From an uncultured Litoreibacter sp. (GTDB taxonomy: Bacteria > Pseudomonadota > Alphaproteobacteria > Rhodobacterales > Rhodobacteraceae): a DNA stretch of 64,000 bases. The stretch lies in the NCBI GenBank assembly GCA_947494435.1, contig CANLUY010000002.1:930001-994000 (forward strand), written 5' to 3'. Below the pieces are notes generated by a model. It worked only from the letters and a program-made list of their open reading frames with translations, was not told the DNA's origin and searched no databases. Numbering within the stretch: the first letter of the stretch is position 1; every line of letters starts with the position of its first letter. Of the stretch, positions 36,650-45,715 are shown piece after piece. The translations under genes were made by a program, and so were the position numbers.

Positions 36650-36679
36650 GCGGCACTCATCTACATCAAAAAAAGGAAA

Positions 36680-36769
36680 TGGCGGACAGACAGGGATTCG
36701 AACCCTGGAGACGGTCTCCCGCCTACACACTTTCCAGGCGTGCGCCTTCGACCACTCGGCCACCTGTCC
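36680..36769 (-). tRNA. tRNA-Ser (anticodon GGA)
   Basis: A 90-nt class II tRNA with a long variable arm. Acceptor GGACAGG pairs with TCTGTCC, the anticodon loop is CTGGAAA (anticodon GGA), the T arm has GGTTCGAATCC, and CCA is encoded. It reads UCC and UCU codons. The 120 bp beyond it (36770-36891) hold no gene that I can see. Confidence 0.97.
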
Positions 36770-36891
36770 GTGAGGTGCGGTGTACCCAAACCCGCCCCCT
36801 GAGCGCAAGCGCTTTTTGTACAGAGCAACCCATTCGATACGCGCGCACTCAGAGAACCGATTTCAGCTATGCGTTGCGCTCGTGATATCTG

Positions 36892-36914
36892 AAAAAACAA
36901 TGCGCGGTCGCGCA
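36892..36914 (-). terminator. Terminator of the trgA-trgB-cysK-channel operon
   Basis: Read on the minus strand, a 5-bp TGCGC/GCGCA stem with a four-base loop is followed by TTG and six T residues. It lies 27 bp beyond the stop of the mechanosensitive channel gene. Confidence 0.5.
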
Positions 36915-36941
36915 CAATTGGATCAGGACACACTTGGAAAA

Positions 36942-39347
36942 TCAGGTCTCCGATTTCGGCTTGCGCGCTTTTGCTGGCGGCTTGGCCCCCGGTAGAACTT
37001 CGGGGTTACGGATCCACAGATCGCGCTGCGCAAACGGGATCTCAATCCCTTCTTGTTCAAACCGGCGGACAATCTCGTGATTGATTTCTGACGAGGCAAC
37101 CAGACCGTAATTCACGTCCCTCAGCACTGCACGGATCTCAAAATCGAGCGAATCTGCCCCAAACCGCATCAGGAATACATTCGGTGGCGGATTCAAAATC
37201 ACCATCGGATGTTCCATCGCAGCCTCGCGCAGGATCGTCTCGACCTTGCGCGTGTCTGAGCCATAGGCGACACCAACAGGCAGAATGATCCGGCCATTGA
37301 GGTTGCCCTTCGTCCAGTTGGTCACCGAGGTGGAAATCAGATCAGCATTGGGGACAATCACATCGCGCCGGTCGAAGGTTTCGACCCGTGTCGCGCGGAC
37401 CGAAATATCGCGCACAACGCCCATTGTGCCCCCGACTTCGATCCAGTCGCCCTCGCTGATCGGGCGCTCCACCAACAAGATGATGCCGGAGACGAAGTTG
37501 GACACGATCGTTTGAAGCCCAAAGCCGATCCCGACCGACAAGGCGCCAGCAACAATCGCGAGTGAGCTCAGATCAATGCCGGCACTCGTGATGGCAATCA
37601 GCGCCGCAAGGAAAATACCGATATACCCGGTGCCGGCCACAATCGCATTGCGCCCGCCAATATCCATTTTCGTCTTCGGCAACACCTGCGTTTCAAGCGC
37701 ATTTTGCACCAGACGGGTCAGCATATAGCCGATGGCAAAAATGATGGCAAAGGTCAGGAAGACTGCAGGCGAAATCCGGCTGTCGCCCAGTTCAAACCCG
37801 GTCGAGATCATCGACCATGCCTCACTGATATCGGCGCCGCGTGCGCCCCAGATCAGGGCCAAAACTGGCAAGGCCAGCAGCGCAAGCGCAAAGCCGATGA
37901 GAACCGGGATCAGGCCGTTGGCCTTCTCTTCATCCCGCATCACCGCCGCATACGCGTCACGCACGAACCGCTGCAGCAGCGCGAGCACCGCCAGCAGTGC
38001 CAATGTCAGAGTAGAGGCAGAAATCAGCGTATTGCCCGCAACCGTGTAGCCAATCGCGGCCGCAATCGGCCCCGCAATCCCCACGGCCATCAGCGCCCGG
38101 CCTAAGCCCCCTGTCAGCAGGCTTGGCCGTGGTGGTGTCGCGCCCTCCTCAGCCGCCTCGGCTGCCGCTGCAGCGACGGCGCGCGTGGCCGATATCAGGA
38201 TTTGCCCAAAGCGGAAAAGCATCAGCCCCGCCAGCACTGTAACCGGCAAATACAAAACCGCCTGCGCATCCAGCGGGATATCGACACCGGGCAGGCTGCT
38301 GTCGCTCAAGATCGTAATGCTCGCTTGCAAGGCAAACAGAAGAGCGAGCATAACGGTGTAGAACCGCCCCTCCTTCAGCCCCGTGCCTTCAACGTTCAGC
38401 AAAGGCCTGGGCGGGTAGGCTTTTGGGAATACTTGCGTCGAAATCCAGCGTGCCACGGCAAGACTTGCCACCAAAATCGCAAGCGCTGTCAGAATTGCGT
38501 CGCCCACTTGCCCAGTCAGTTCCGTCGCTTCGATCGCGAAAATCAACGCGATCATCCCCAGAACCGGCAGGATCACCCCAAAGATCGAGGCCAGAAACGT
38601 GCCGACACGGAACGCAGGCCCCGTGCCGCTGCGCCGCACACGCAGCAAATTCAGCCCCCGCTCAATCCACGCCCCCGACCGGAATACGAGCACCAGCCCC
38701 ACGACCGCCAGTATCACTGTGACCGCAAGGCCCTGCGCTACGGAACTGCGCCGCTGCTCGTAATTCTCTACAACCTCGCGGCTCGCAACCTCGCCGATGC
38801 CGACCAGCGCAACAATCGCACTGGGCCAGGTCACAGGGTTCAACGGGGTTGGATCAAGCCGAAACGTCTCTTCCGCCTGCCGGTCCCGCATCAACGTATC
38901 AAGCTGCGTGATCAACCCGTCCGCGCGGGTGTAGGCTTCCTCCGCGCGCCGCACTGGCACAAGGTTCGTGTTCAACTGCTCCTGCAGCGTGCTGCGCCGC
39001 GAGGCAACTGTTTCATCCTCGGTCGCATCGCCTTCAGGCGCAGGCCCCAAAGCCGCCAATTGCTCGCGCAATGTCGCGATCCGGTTCTGATTGGTACCTT
39101 GCGCTGCCAAGAACCGCTCGCGCCACTCCGTTAACTGAACCCGAAGACTGCTCAGCGCTTCATCTGAGGCTAAGGCGCGCTCAAGCACCTCCTCCGCCCG
39201 TGTCGCGACCCGCTCCCATTCAGCATAATCTACCGCAGCCGACTGCGCAGCAGCCGGGGCTTGTTGCGCCACCCCTACTGAGGGAACAGAGACCGCAAAC
39301 AGAACGAACGACAGACAAATCAGCGCGAGGCGCAGCAAAGCCCTCAT
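36942..39347 (-). CDS. Mechanosensitive ion channel, MscS family with DUF3772 N-terminal region
   Basis: An 801-residue channel that would open under membrane tension to release solutes. After a signal-like N terminus comes a periplasmic helical region with coiled-coil character (about residues 35-170, DUF3772 type), then about ten membrane segments and the MscS core: pore helix region ALSVGIGFGLQTIVSNFVSG, then RPISEGDWIEVGG and the beta domain. The C-terminal tail is basic (PPAKARKPKSE). ATG 39347 overlaps the cysK stop by 4 bp, so it is coupled to the tellurite cluster, an unusual partner. Confidence 0.88.
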   Translation of the reverse strand: MRALLRLALICLSFVLFAVSVPSVGVAQQAPAAAQSAAVDYAEWERVATRAEEVLERALASDEALSSLRVQLTEWRERFLAAQGTNQNRIATLREQLAALGPAPEGDATEDETVASRRSTLQEQLNTNLVPVRRAEEAYTRADGLITQLDTLMRDRQAEETFRLDPTPLNPVTWPSAIVALVGIGEVASREVVENYEQRRSSVAQGLAVTVILAVVGLVLVFRSGAWIERGLNLLRVRRSGTGPAFRVGTFLASIFGVILPVLGMIALIFAIEATELTGQVGDAILTALAILVASLAVARWISTQVFPKAYPPRPLLNVEGTGLKEGRFYTVMLALLFALQASITILSDSSLPGVDIPLDAQAVLYLPVTVLAGLMLFRFGQILISATRAVAAAAAEAAEEGATPPRPSLLTGGLGRALMAVGIAGPIAAAIGYTVAGNTLISASTLTLALLAVLALLQRFVRDAYAAVMRDEEKANGLIPVLIGFALALLALPVLALIWGARGADISEAWSMISTGFELGDSRISPAVFLTFAIIFAIGYMLTRLVQNALETQVLPKTKMDIGGRNAIVAGTGYIGIFLAALIAITSAGIDLSSLAIVAGALSVGIGFGLQTIVSNFVSGIILLVERPISEGDWIEVGGTMGVVRDISVRATRVETFDRRDVIVPNADLISTSVTNWTKGNLNGRIILPVGVAYGSDTRKVETILREAAMEHPMVILNPPPNVFLMRFGADSLDFEIRAVLRDVNYGLVASSEINHEIVRRFEQEGIEIPFAQRDLWIRNPEVLPGAKPPAKARKPKSET

Positions 39348-40375
39348 TGCTCGAAGACTTCCGGCAAGCTGCGACCACTCTCTTCCAACCAATCGGGGCA
39401 AGGCAAACCCTTCTCTTTCAAGAAAGCCGGGTTCCAAAGCTTCGACTGATACCGCGTGCCGTAATCACACAGGATCGTCACGATCGTATGGCCCGGCCCC
39501 ATTTCTTTCGCCAAGCGCACGGCGCCGGCAACATTCACCCCGGACGATGCCCCAAGGCACAGACCTTCCGTCTCCAACATATCAAACACATATGGCAACG
39601 CCTCCTCATCAGAGATCTGGTAGGCATGATCCGGCGTGAGCCCCTCAAGGTTCTTTGTGATCCGAACCTGGCCGATACCTTCGGCGATGGAGCCGCCTTC
39701 CGTCGTCAATTCGCCATTCGTGTACCACTCATACAGCGCTGCTCCCATTGGGTCAGCCAGACCGATTTTGACGCCCTTCGGCTGCAAAGCCATGGCCACG
39801 CCTGACAAAGTCCCACCAGAGCCCACGGCACAGATAAACCCGTCAACTTTGCCTTCGGTTTGGTCCCAAATCTCAGGGCCGGTCGTCTCAATATGCGCCT
39901 GCCGGTTCGCAACATTGTCGAACTGATTGGCCCAGATCGCCCCGTTCGGCTCGCTCTCATTTAGCTTTTTCGCCAAACGCTCAGAGTAGCGCACAAAGTT
40001 GTTCGGGTTGCGATAAGGCGCGGCTGGCACCTGCACAAGTTCCGCGCCAGCAAGCCGCAACATATCCTTCTTTTCCTGACTTTGCGTCTCAGGGATAACG
40101 ATCACGGTCTTGTACCCCATCGAGGCCCCAACCAAAGCCAGCCCAATCCCGGTATTGCCCGCCGTGCCCTCGACAATCGTGCCACCCGGTTTCAGGGCGC
40201 CCGTCTCAATCGCGTTACGAATGATGGTCAGCGCTGGCCGATCCTTGACCGATTGGCCCGGGTTCATGAATTCACACTTGCCCAAAATCTCACAACCCGT
40301 CTCGTCTGAGACTTTGTTCAACCGGATCAAAGGCGTGTTCCCGATCAGGGCGGAAAGGTCGCTTTTTATTGTCAT
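39344..40375 (-). CDS. cysK: Cysteine synthase A
   Basis: O-acetylserine sulfhydrylase of 343 residues that makes cysteine from O-acetylserine and sulfide with PLP. The PLP lysine is in GQSVKDRPALTII, the substrate loop in EGTAGNTGIGLA, and the phosphate-binding glycine loop in AVGSGGTLSG. It is longer than E. coli CysK and close to cystathionine-beta-synthase-like forms. In Rhodobacter sphaeroides a cysK next to trgAB contributes to tellurite resistance; the same order (trgA, trgB, cysK) is found here. The upstream gap of 85 bp could carry a separate promoter. Confidence 0.92.
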   Translation of the reverse strand: MTIKSDLSALIGNTPLIRLNKVSDETGCEILGKCEFMNPGQSVKDRPALTIIRNAIETGALKPGGTIVEGTAGNTGIGLALVGASMGYKTVIVIPETQSQEKKDMLRLAGAELVQVPAAPYRNPNNFVRYSERLAKKLNESEPNGAIWANQFDNVANRQAHIETTGPEIWDQTEGKVDGFICAVGSGGTLSGVAMALQPKGVKIGLADPMGAALYEWYTNGELTTEGGSIAEGIGQVRITKNLEGLTPDHAYQISDEEALPYVFDMLETEGLCLGASSGVNVAGAVRLAKEMGPGHTIVTILCDYGTRYQSKLWNPAFLKEKGLPCPDWLEESGRSLPEVFEQ

Positions 40376-40460
40376 CGGGGGGGCCTTTCGGGGCAGCAAA
40401 TATTACACCCAAAGGTGTAGGCCGCTATTGCCGCGAACTCAACCTCGGAGCGCGGATCCC

Positions 40461-41591
40461 TTACGCCCGTAAATCAGCCCGTTTCCGCGCCAACCAAAGC
40501 GCCGACATGATCAAAGGCGCATTCTCCGCCTCACCGCTTAAGATCGCCTGCATCAGCGTATCGAAGCTCACCAGCATGGAACGGATATCTTCGGCCTCGC
40601 TTTCCAAACCACCGACCCCTTCAATGCCATCAGGCAGGTCCGCAATGCCCAGATAGGAGGTCAGGTATTCCGTGTTCGCCCCGGGCGAGCTGTAATAGCT
40701 CGCAATCTTATGCAGCGCGCCCAATTCTAGCCCCGCCTCTTCCAAAGCTTCCCGCCGGGCGGCAGTCTCAAGCGGCTCACCGACATCTTGCCGACCCGCG
40801 ATAACCTCTAATGACCACGGGTTTGGATCGCCGCGCATGTAGGTCGCAGCACGGAACTGTTCGATCAACAGGACACGGTCGCGACCGGGGTCATAGGGCA
40901 GTACTGTAACCGCATCCGCCGTCACAAACACCGCACGATCCATCACACTCGACATCTCACCATCGAATTGACGCGCTTTCACCATCACATCGCGCAACTC
41001 AAAGAAATGAGAGTAGGACTGTTTGTTTTCAATCAGTTCCACATCACTTCTCGTGTGCTTTTGACGCAAAACACTTGGGCTGAATTGCTCCCGCGCATTG
41101 CACCGCTGTTGCGCACGTGTGCGAATGACGCTGAAACGCTTGGCGATATCTTCGGGATCAGCGGTGCCAAACCCTTCCATGATCTCAGTGGCGGCTTCAG
41201 CCATCACATCACCAAAGAAATCCTGCCAGTCTTCCAAGTTCCATGCCCCATCTGGCTCCCATTGCCCGTCTGGCGGCATATAGACTTGCGCGCCTATCTC
41301 GCCGTCATCGGTCTGAACGGTGACATCTTTGCGGGTGTAGCCATAGGGCGCCTCATAGTAATCCACGCGCGCGGCTTGCTCTGGCGTCAAGTCCAACAGC
41401 AGCCCTTTCGCGCCTGTCGACCCGTCACGTGCTACGAGGATTGGAAAGGACTGACCTTTGGCCGTGGCCACGCGGTAGCCCGGAAGCACAGCCGTGCGAC
41501 CGCGCACAGGTCCGCCTGCTACAGTTTCAAGCAGTACAGTGTCGCGTAACGTTCCAAATACAAAGAGCGGTTCTTGCGCGTCTAATGCCAC
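40461..41591 (-). CDS. trgB: TrgB: gamma-glutamylcyclotransferase-like domain fused to a Nudix hydrolase
   Basis: A 376-residue two-domain protein. The N-terminal 150 residues have the AIG2/GGCT pattern LFVFGTLRD and YYEAPYGYTRKDV, where the Glu would be catalytic. The C-terminal half is a Nudix hydrolase with a full box GX5EX7REXXEEXG (ending REALEEAGLE), near residues 265-288, of the ADP-ribose pyrophosphatase type. The start is GTG at 41591, overlapping trgA by 10 bp. The order trgA-trgB-cysK matches the tellurite resistance locus of Rhodobacter sphaeroides, but how TrgB acts there is not known. Confidence 0.9.
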   Translation of the reverse strand: MALDAQEPLFVFGTLRDTVLLETVAGGPVRGRTAVLPGYRVATAKGQSFPILVARDGSTGAKGLLLDLTPEQAARVDYYEAPYGYTRKDVTVQTDDGEIGAQVYMPPDGQWEPDGAWNLEDWQDFFGDVMAEAATEIMEGFGTADPEDIAKRFSVIRTRAQQRCNAREQFSPSVLRQKHTRSDVELIENKQSYSHFFELRDVMVKARQFDGEMSSVMDRAVFVTADAVTVLPYDPGRDRVLLIEQFRAATYMRGDPNPWSLEVIAGRQDVGEPLETAARREALEEAGLELGALHKIASYYSSPGANTEYLTSYLGIADLPDGIEGVGGLESEAEDIRSMLVSFDTLMQAILSGEAENAPLIMSALWLARKRADLRA

Positions 41592-42022
41592 TTATTCTCT
41601 GCCCATTCCCCAATAATGCCGGTCACAATACCACCAATTAAAAGAGTGCCGCCAATGCGCGGGTCAAGGAACATGACGCCGTATTCCAGCGCGATACCGA
41701 ACATCCCCACAAGCGCGTCCATCGGCCCATCATACTGTAACCGCATGGAGCGTTTGATCATCTCAACAATCGAGAACAGGGTTGTGACGAAAAACATAGC
41801 AACTGCAATGGCATAGACGCCGGTATTGATACTGGAAACATAACCGCGTCCGATCAACCGGCCAAACACCTGCCATGCACAAAGCGCAGAAACAAACATC
41901 GCCCATGGCGTAAACACCCCTGTCGGCGTGCCTTCAGGCAACAGCGTCTTGGCGATACCACTGGTATAGAAAGCAAGGGCGGCGAATAGGACCGCCGTAA
42001 TCATTCGGGCTGCGGTTGGCAT
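41582..42022 (-). CDS. trgA: TrgA family membrane protein
   Basis: A 146-residue protein with four predicted membrane segments, recognisable as TrgA by its arrangement and by SALCAWQVFGRLIGRG and the C-terminal GIIGEWAENKWH. It was found in Rhodobacter sphaeroides as part of a tellurite resistance locus; the biochemical role remains unknown. It leads the trgA-trgB-cysK cluster here, with the cyclopropane synthase gene only 39 bp upstream on the same strand. Confidence 0.88.
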   Translation of the reverse strand: MPTAARMITAVLFAALAFYTSGIAKTLLPEGTPTGVFTPWAMFVSALCAWQVFGRLIGRGYVSSINTGVYAIAVAMFFVTTLFSIVEMIKRSMRLQYDGPMDALVGMFGIALEYGVMFLDPRIGGTLLIGGIVTGIIGEWAENKWH

Positions 42023-42061
42023 TGTGCTCGGGCCTCATGTTTTGGCCCCGCCTTTAGTGGC

Positions 42062-43285
42062 TTATTTGGGCCCCGTTGTGGGTCGTGTCATCGTGATCTG
42101 CGTCACGTCGCAGTTTCCACCCCAGAAGGTCCCCGCGCAAGAGGTCAGATAAAAATTCCACATGCGTTGAAAACGTGCATCAAATCCCAATGCAGCTACC
42201 TCGTCCCAGCGCTCATTGAATGTCTCATGCCAACGGCGCAACGTGTCCGAATAGCTTTGACCAAACTCAATGGAGCCTTTCAGTTGCAGCCCTGCCTTTG
42301 CGATCTCTTCACGTAGCGCGGTTGGGCTTGGCAACATGCCTCCTGGGAAAATGTATTTTTGAATGAAGTCTACGCCGCGTTTATAGACATCCCAACGCTT
42401 GTCCTGCACCGTAATGATCTGCAACGTCGCATGTTTGCCGGGTTTTAGGCGCTCCCTGACAGTCTCGAAATAGACGGGCCAGTATTTCTCCCCCACGGCC
42501 TCAAACATCTCAATAGACGCGATGCCGTCGTAAAGCCCTTTTTCATCGCGGTAATCCTGCATCTTGATCTCGACCATGTCGCTCAAGCCCAACCGCTCCA
42601 TCCGCGCGACCGCATAATCATGCTGCTCCTTAGAGATCGTCAGACCGGTGACCTTAATCCCACGCTCTTTCGCGGCATATTCAGCAAAGCCACCCCAGCC
42701 GCATCCGATCTCAAGCACATGGTCGCCCGCCTGAACGCCCATCTGATCGACCATACTCTCGTATTTATTTTCTTGTGCCTTCTCAAGGCTTTCCTGCCCG
42801 TTCTTAAACAAGCCAGAACTGTAGGTCATGCTGTCATCTAGCCACAACCCATAGAAATCATTCCCAAGGTCATAGTGATAACTGATATTCTTCTTCGCCT
42901 GCGCCTTGGAATTCGACTGCATCCAAAACCGCAGCTTCTCATAGGCTCGCACAAGCGCCATACCGGCATAGCCGTCATAGACCTCATCATTGTCGGCATG
43001 GACCAAATCCATGAACGCCTGCAAATCAGGCGTCGTCCACCAGCCATCCAAATAGGCGTCGCAAAACCCCAGATCGCCCTCACGGATCAGACGCGCGAAA
43101 AGATCGCTGTTATGAACGGTAAATTCAGCAACGGGGCCGGGCTCGCTGCCCTCCGCGCGAAAGACACGGCCATCCTCAAGGATCATATCCAACCGCCCGA
43201 ACCGCATCTTCTGTGCGACGGTGAACGCCTGCGCAAAATAACGTGGCAGGTCCTTTTGACCCTCAGTACTCGTCAGGACACTCAT
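42062..43285 (-). CDS. cfa: Cyclopropane-fatty-acyl-phospholipid synthase
   Basis: SAM-dependent enzyme that adds a methylene bridge to unsaturated acyl chains of phospholipids at the membrane. The SAM motif is VLEIGCGWGGFAEYA; the bicarbonate and active-site pattern appears in SIEMFEAVGEKYWP and the C-terminal YLTSCAGTFWGG. The length is 407 residues from ATG 43285. It precedes trgA by 39 bp and may belong to the same transcript, linking membrane lipid protection with tellurite resistance; this is inference. Confidence 0.92.
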   Translation of the reverse strand: MSVLTSTEGQKDLPRYFAQAFTVAQKMRFGRLDMILEDGRVFRAEGSEPGPVAEFTVHNSDLFARLIREGDLGFCDAYLDGWWTTPDLQAFMDLVHADNDEVYDGYAGMALVRAYEKLRFWMQSNSKAQAKKNISYHYDLGNDFYGLWLDDSMTYSSGLFKNGQESLEKAQENKYESMVDQMGVQAGDHVLEIGCGWGGFAEYAAKERGIKVTGLTISKEQHDYAVARMERLGLSDMVEIKMQDYRDEKGLYDGIASIEMFEAVGEKYWPVYFETVRERLKPGKHATLQIITVQDKRWDVYKRGVDFIQKYIFPGGMLPSPTALREEIAKAGLQLKGSIEFGQSYSDTLRRWHETFNERWDEVAALGFDARFQRMWNFYLTSCAGTFWGGNCDVTQITMTRPTTGPK

Positions 43286-43394
43286 GCCCGCTCCCCCCAA
43301 ATTAGTGAGTTATTCTAGACAGATACGTGGCGCGCGCTCAAGAAGTTTCAAATTCGTTAACGCAGAAGGCACAGTTAACGTAAGGTCACCCACC

Positions 43395-44807
43395 TCACCG
43401 CGCCTTATACGCATCCAAGGCCCGCTGCCTGCCCTCCGCCAGTGACACGATCGGACGTGGGTACTGATCCTCAATCGACAGGCCCCAACTGCGCGGCACC
43501 GCTTCATAATACGCCTCCGCCCGCGCGCCGTGATTGGAAAACAATTCCCCCAAATACCGCGCCCTATAGGCACGATCTTTATCGAACTTCTCCGCCTGCG
43601 TATCGGGATTGAACACACGAAAATACGGCGCCGCATCCGGCCCGGACCCAGCCGCCCATTGCCAGCCCATCGCATTGCTGGCCGGATCCCAATCTATCAG
43701 ACACTCATCAAACCACGCCTGCCCAATTTTCCAATGCGTCATCAAATGCTTGGTCAAGTAAGAGGCGACGATCATCCGCCCGCGATTATGCATATACCCC
43801 GTCACATACATCTCGCGCATCGCGGCATCGACAAGCTGAATGCCTGTGCGACCCTGCTGCCACGCCAGAACGTTTGCTGCACTGTCATCGTCAGACCATG
43901 GAAACGAGTCCCATTCAGGTCGCCAATTCTCCGTCAGGATATGCGGCGTGTGAAACGCCAGCTGATATGCAAACTCCCGCCAGACCAGCTCTTTCAGGAA
44001 CGTCTCCGCCCCAGCAGCCCCGCTGTCGAGCGCTGCCCACCCAGCATGCCAGCATTGGCGCGGCGAAATTTCGCCATAGGTCAGGTTTTCCGACAGGCAG
44101 GACGTGCCTTCCATCGCCATCATATCGCGCGCTTTCTCATAGGCGCCGATTTTCTCTGCGATAAACGCCTCAAGCCGCTCCGCCGCCGCTTGCTCGCCCA
44201 CCTTGACGAATTGCCCCACGACAGCCGCCCCGCGATCCATCGCGGCCCCCATCTGCCAAGACGCCGGATCATCGGAGGCAGGCCAGTCCTCAGGCGCGTC
44301 CAAAGCGTCTACCGTCGGCAAACACGCATCCAAGCTGCGCCCACGGACCGATTTCCACATCGGGGAGAAGACTTTGAAGAACCCGCCAGATTTATTCTCA
44401 ACCGTCCAAGGCTCAAACAGCAATAAACCCGCAAAGCTCTCCACCTCGAGGTCGTCTTCTTTCAAAGCCGCTTTCACCTCAGTATCGCGGGCGATTGCAT
44501 CGGGGTCATAGGAGCGCGACCAATAGACAGCCCCTGCCCCTGTTTCTGCCACCAGCTTGCGCAATTCCTCCAGCGCATTGCCGCGCCGCAGGATCAGCTT
44601 TGATCCGATCCCGTCCAGCACGCCCGCAAAATGTTCAACAGCCAGACCCATGCGCCATTTCGGGCACGCGCCATAGGCGTCAAGAAGATCGTCATAGATG
44701 AAGACCGGAATAACTGGGCGTCCGGTCTTCGCAGCGGCCGTTAGGGCGGGATGATCAGCCAGCCGCAAATCGCGGCGCAACCAAACGAGGATAGGTGTCT
44801 TACTCAT
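43395..44807 (-). CDS. phrB: Deoxyribodipyrimidine photolyase
   Basis: Light-driven repair enzyme for cyclobutane pyrimidine dimers, class I, 470 residues. The N-terminal antenna domain starts TPILVWLRRDLRLADHPAL; the FAD domain shows WREFAYQLAFHTP, GIQLVDAAMREMYVTGYMHN, RMIVASYLTKHL and WDPASNAMGWQWAAGSG. The three-tryptophan region looks intact. The start at ATG 44807 matches the family. It is the first gene of a run of minus-strand genes and is divergent from the redoxin gene over 243 bp, in which no other gene is evident. Confidence 0.94.
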   Translation of the reverse strand: MSKTPILVWLRRDLRLADHPALTAAAKTGRPVIPVFIYDDLLDAYGACPKWRMGLAVEHFAGVLDGIGSKLILRRGNALEELRKLVAETGAGAVYWSRSYDPDAIARDTEVKAALKEDDLEVESFAGLLLFEPWTVENKSGGFFKVFSPMWKSVRGRSLDACLPTVDALDAPEDWPASDDPASWQMGAAMDRGAAVVGQFVKVGEQAAAERLEAFIAEKIGAYEKARDMMAMEGTSCLSENLTYGEISPRQCWHAGWAALDSGAAGAETFLKELVWREFAYQLAFHTPHILTENWRPEWDSFPWSDDDSAANVLAWQQGRTGIQLVDAAMREMYVTGYMHNRGRMIVASYLTKHLMTHWKIGQAWFDECLIDWDPASNAMGWQWAAGSGPDAAPYFRVFNPDTQAEKFDKDRAYRARYLGELFSNHGARAEAYYEAVPRSWGLSIEDQYPRPIVSLAEGRQRALDAYKAR

Positions 44808-45050
44808 ACCGCGTGATCTAGCGCGCAACGCGCGCGGTCAAGATAAACCCACCATGTTGAATGAGACGACCGGACAGACCTGTCCACGGCAAAGAGCGCT
44901 TCGCGACAGACGCCAATGGAGCATTCACAAATGGCAACGTATGGTTCGAGTGTCAGGAATGGCTTGCGATTGCCCGTCTTTGTTGGACAGGTGGGTATAA
45001 ATGTTGGAACACAACGAACCATCGGCTCGAAAAACCCTAAGGAAATTTTG

Positions 45051-45569
45051 ATGACGACAGATAAACCCAAAGTTGGCGCGAAGATCGAAGAGATGAGTTT
45101 TGCGGTTGTAGGACGCTCCGAACCACTCTCGATTGGGCAGGAAAAGGACCGTTGGACCATGCTGTTTGTCTATCGCGGCAAACATTGCCCACGGTGCAAA
45201 CGCTTCCTGAACAAGCTGAACGAGCAATTGCCCGCATGGACGGCAGTGATGGATGTCGTGGTTGTTTCGGCAGATACCAAAGAAAAGGCGATGGCGGACC
45301 AAAAAGAATTCGGTTGGGATTTTGATCTCTGCTACGGGATGACAGAGGCCCAAATGCGCTCAATTGGTCTGTATGTGTCATCCCCGCTATCAGAGGCGGA
45401 AACCACAGGATTGTTCGCGGAGCCCGGTGCATTTGGCATTCGCCCGAACGGCACCTTGATGCTTGTCGACATTTCAAACGGACCGGCCGCTCGCCCTGAT
45501 CTCGAAGAACTTTTGGATGGAATGACGTTCAATATCGAAAATGACCGTCCTGAACGAGGCACGGCCTGA
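45051..45569 (+). CDS. Peroxiredoxin-like redoxin (AhpC/TSA fold)
   Basis: A 172-residue thioredoxin-fold protein. The active-site region YRGKHCPRCKRFLNKL contains CPRC in the place of the peroxidatic cysteine of AhpC/TSA proteins, and VVVSADTKEKAMADQ is the typical second strand. It may reduce peroxides or disulfides in the cytosol. The ATG at 45051 with AAGGA upstream is preferred; the open frame extends 45 codons further but without coding character. A strong terminator follows. Confidence 0.85.
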   Translation: MTTDKPKVGAKIEEMSFAVVGRSEPLSIGQEKDRWTMLFVYRGKHCPRCKRFLNKLNEQLPAWTAVMDVVVVSADTKEKAMADQKEFGWDFDLCYGMTEAQMRSIGLYVSSPLSEAETTGLFAEPGAFGIRPNGTLMLVDISNGPAARPDLEELLDGMTFNIENDRPERGTA

Positions 45570-45667
45570 CCTAAAGCCACTCAAGACAGCATCAACATCC
45601 GCTTTTCGTGGTATTGCAAAGCCGCGTCAAACCTATTGGGTTCACTGCGGACATTCACGACAAAAGA

Positions 45668-45700
45668 AAAGCCCCCGCCAAACTGACGGGGGCTTTCGTT
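45668..45700. terminator. Bidirectional rho-independent terminator
   Basis: A 10-bp stem (45668-45677 with 45687-45696, nine-base loop) is flanked by A-rich and T-rich sequence on the two sides. It ends the redoxin gene and the convergent BCCT gene. Confidence 0.88.
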
Positions 45701-45715
45701 AATTATCAGCGATGC

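Noticed and set aside
38202-39134. 310-codon open frame antisense to the mechanosensitive channel gene
   Set aside because: It lies wholly inside a well-supported gene, is Arg/Pro/Gln-rich as antisense frames of GC-rich genes are, and has no recognisable domain or ribosome-binding site.
44916-45050. N-terminal extension of the redoxin by 45 codons
   Set aside because: The extra residues have no family match and the ATG at 45051 has a good ribosome-binding site.
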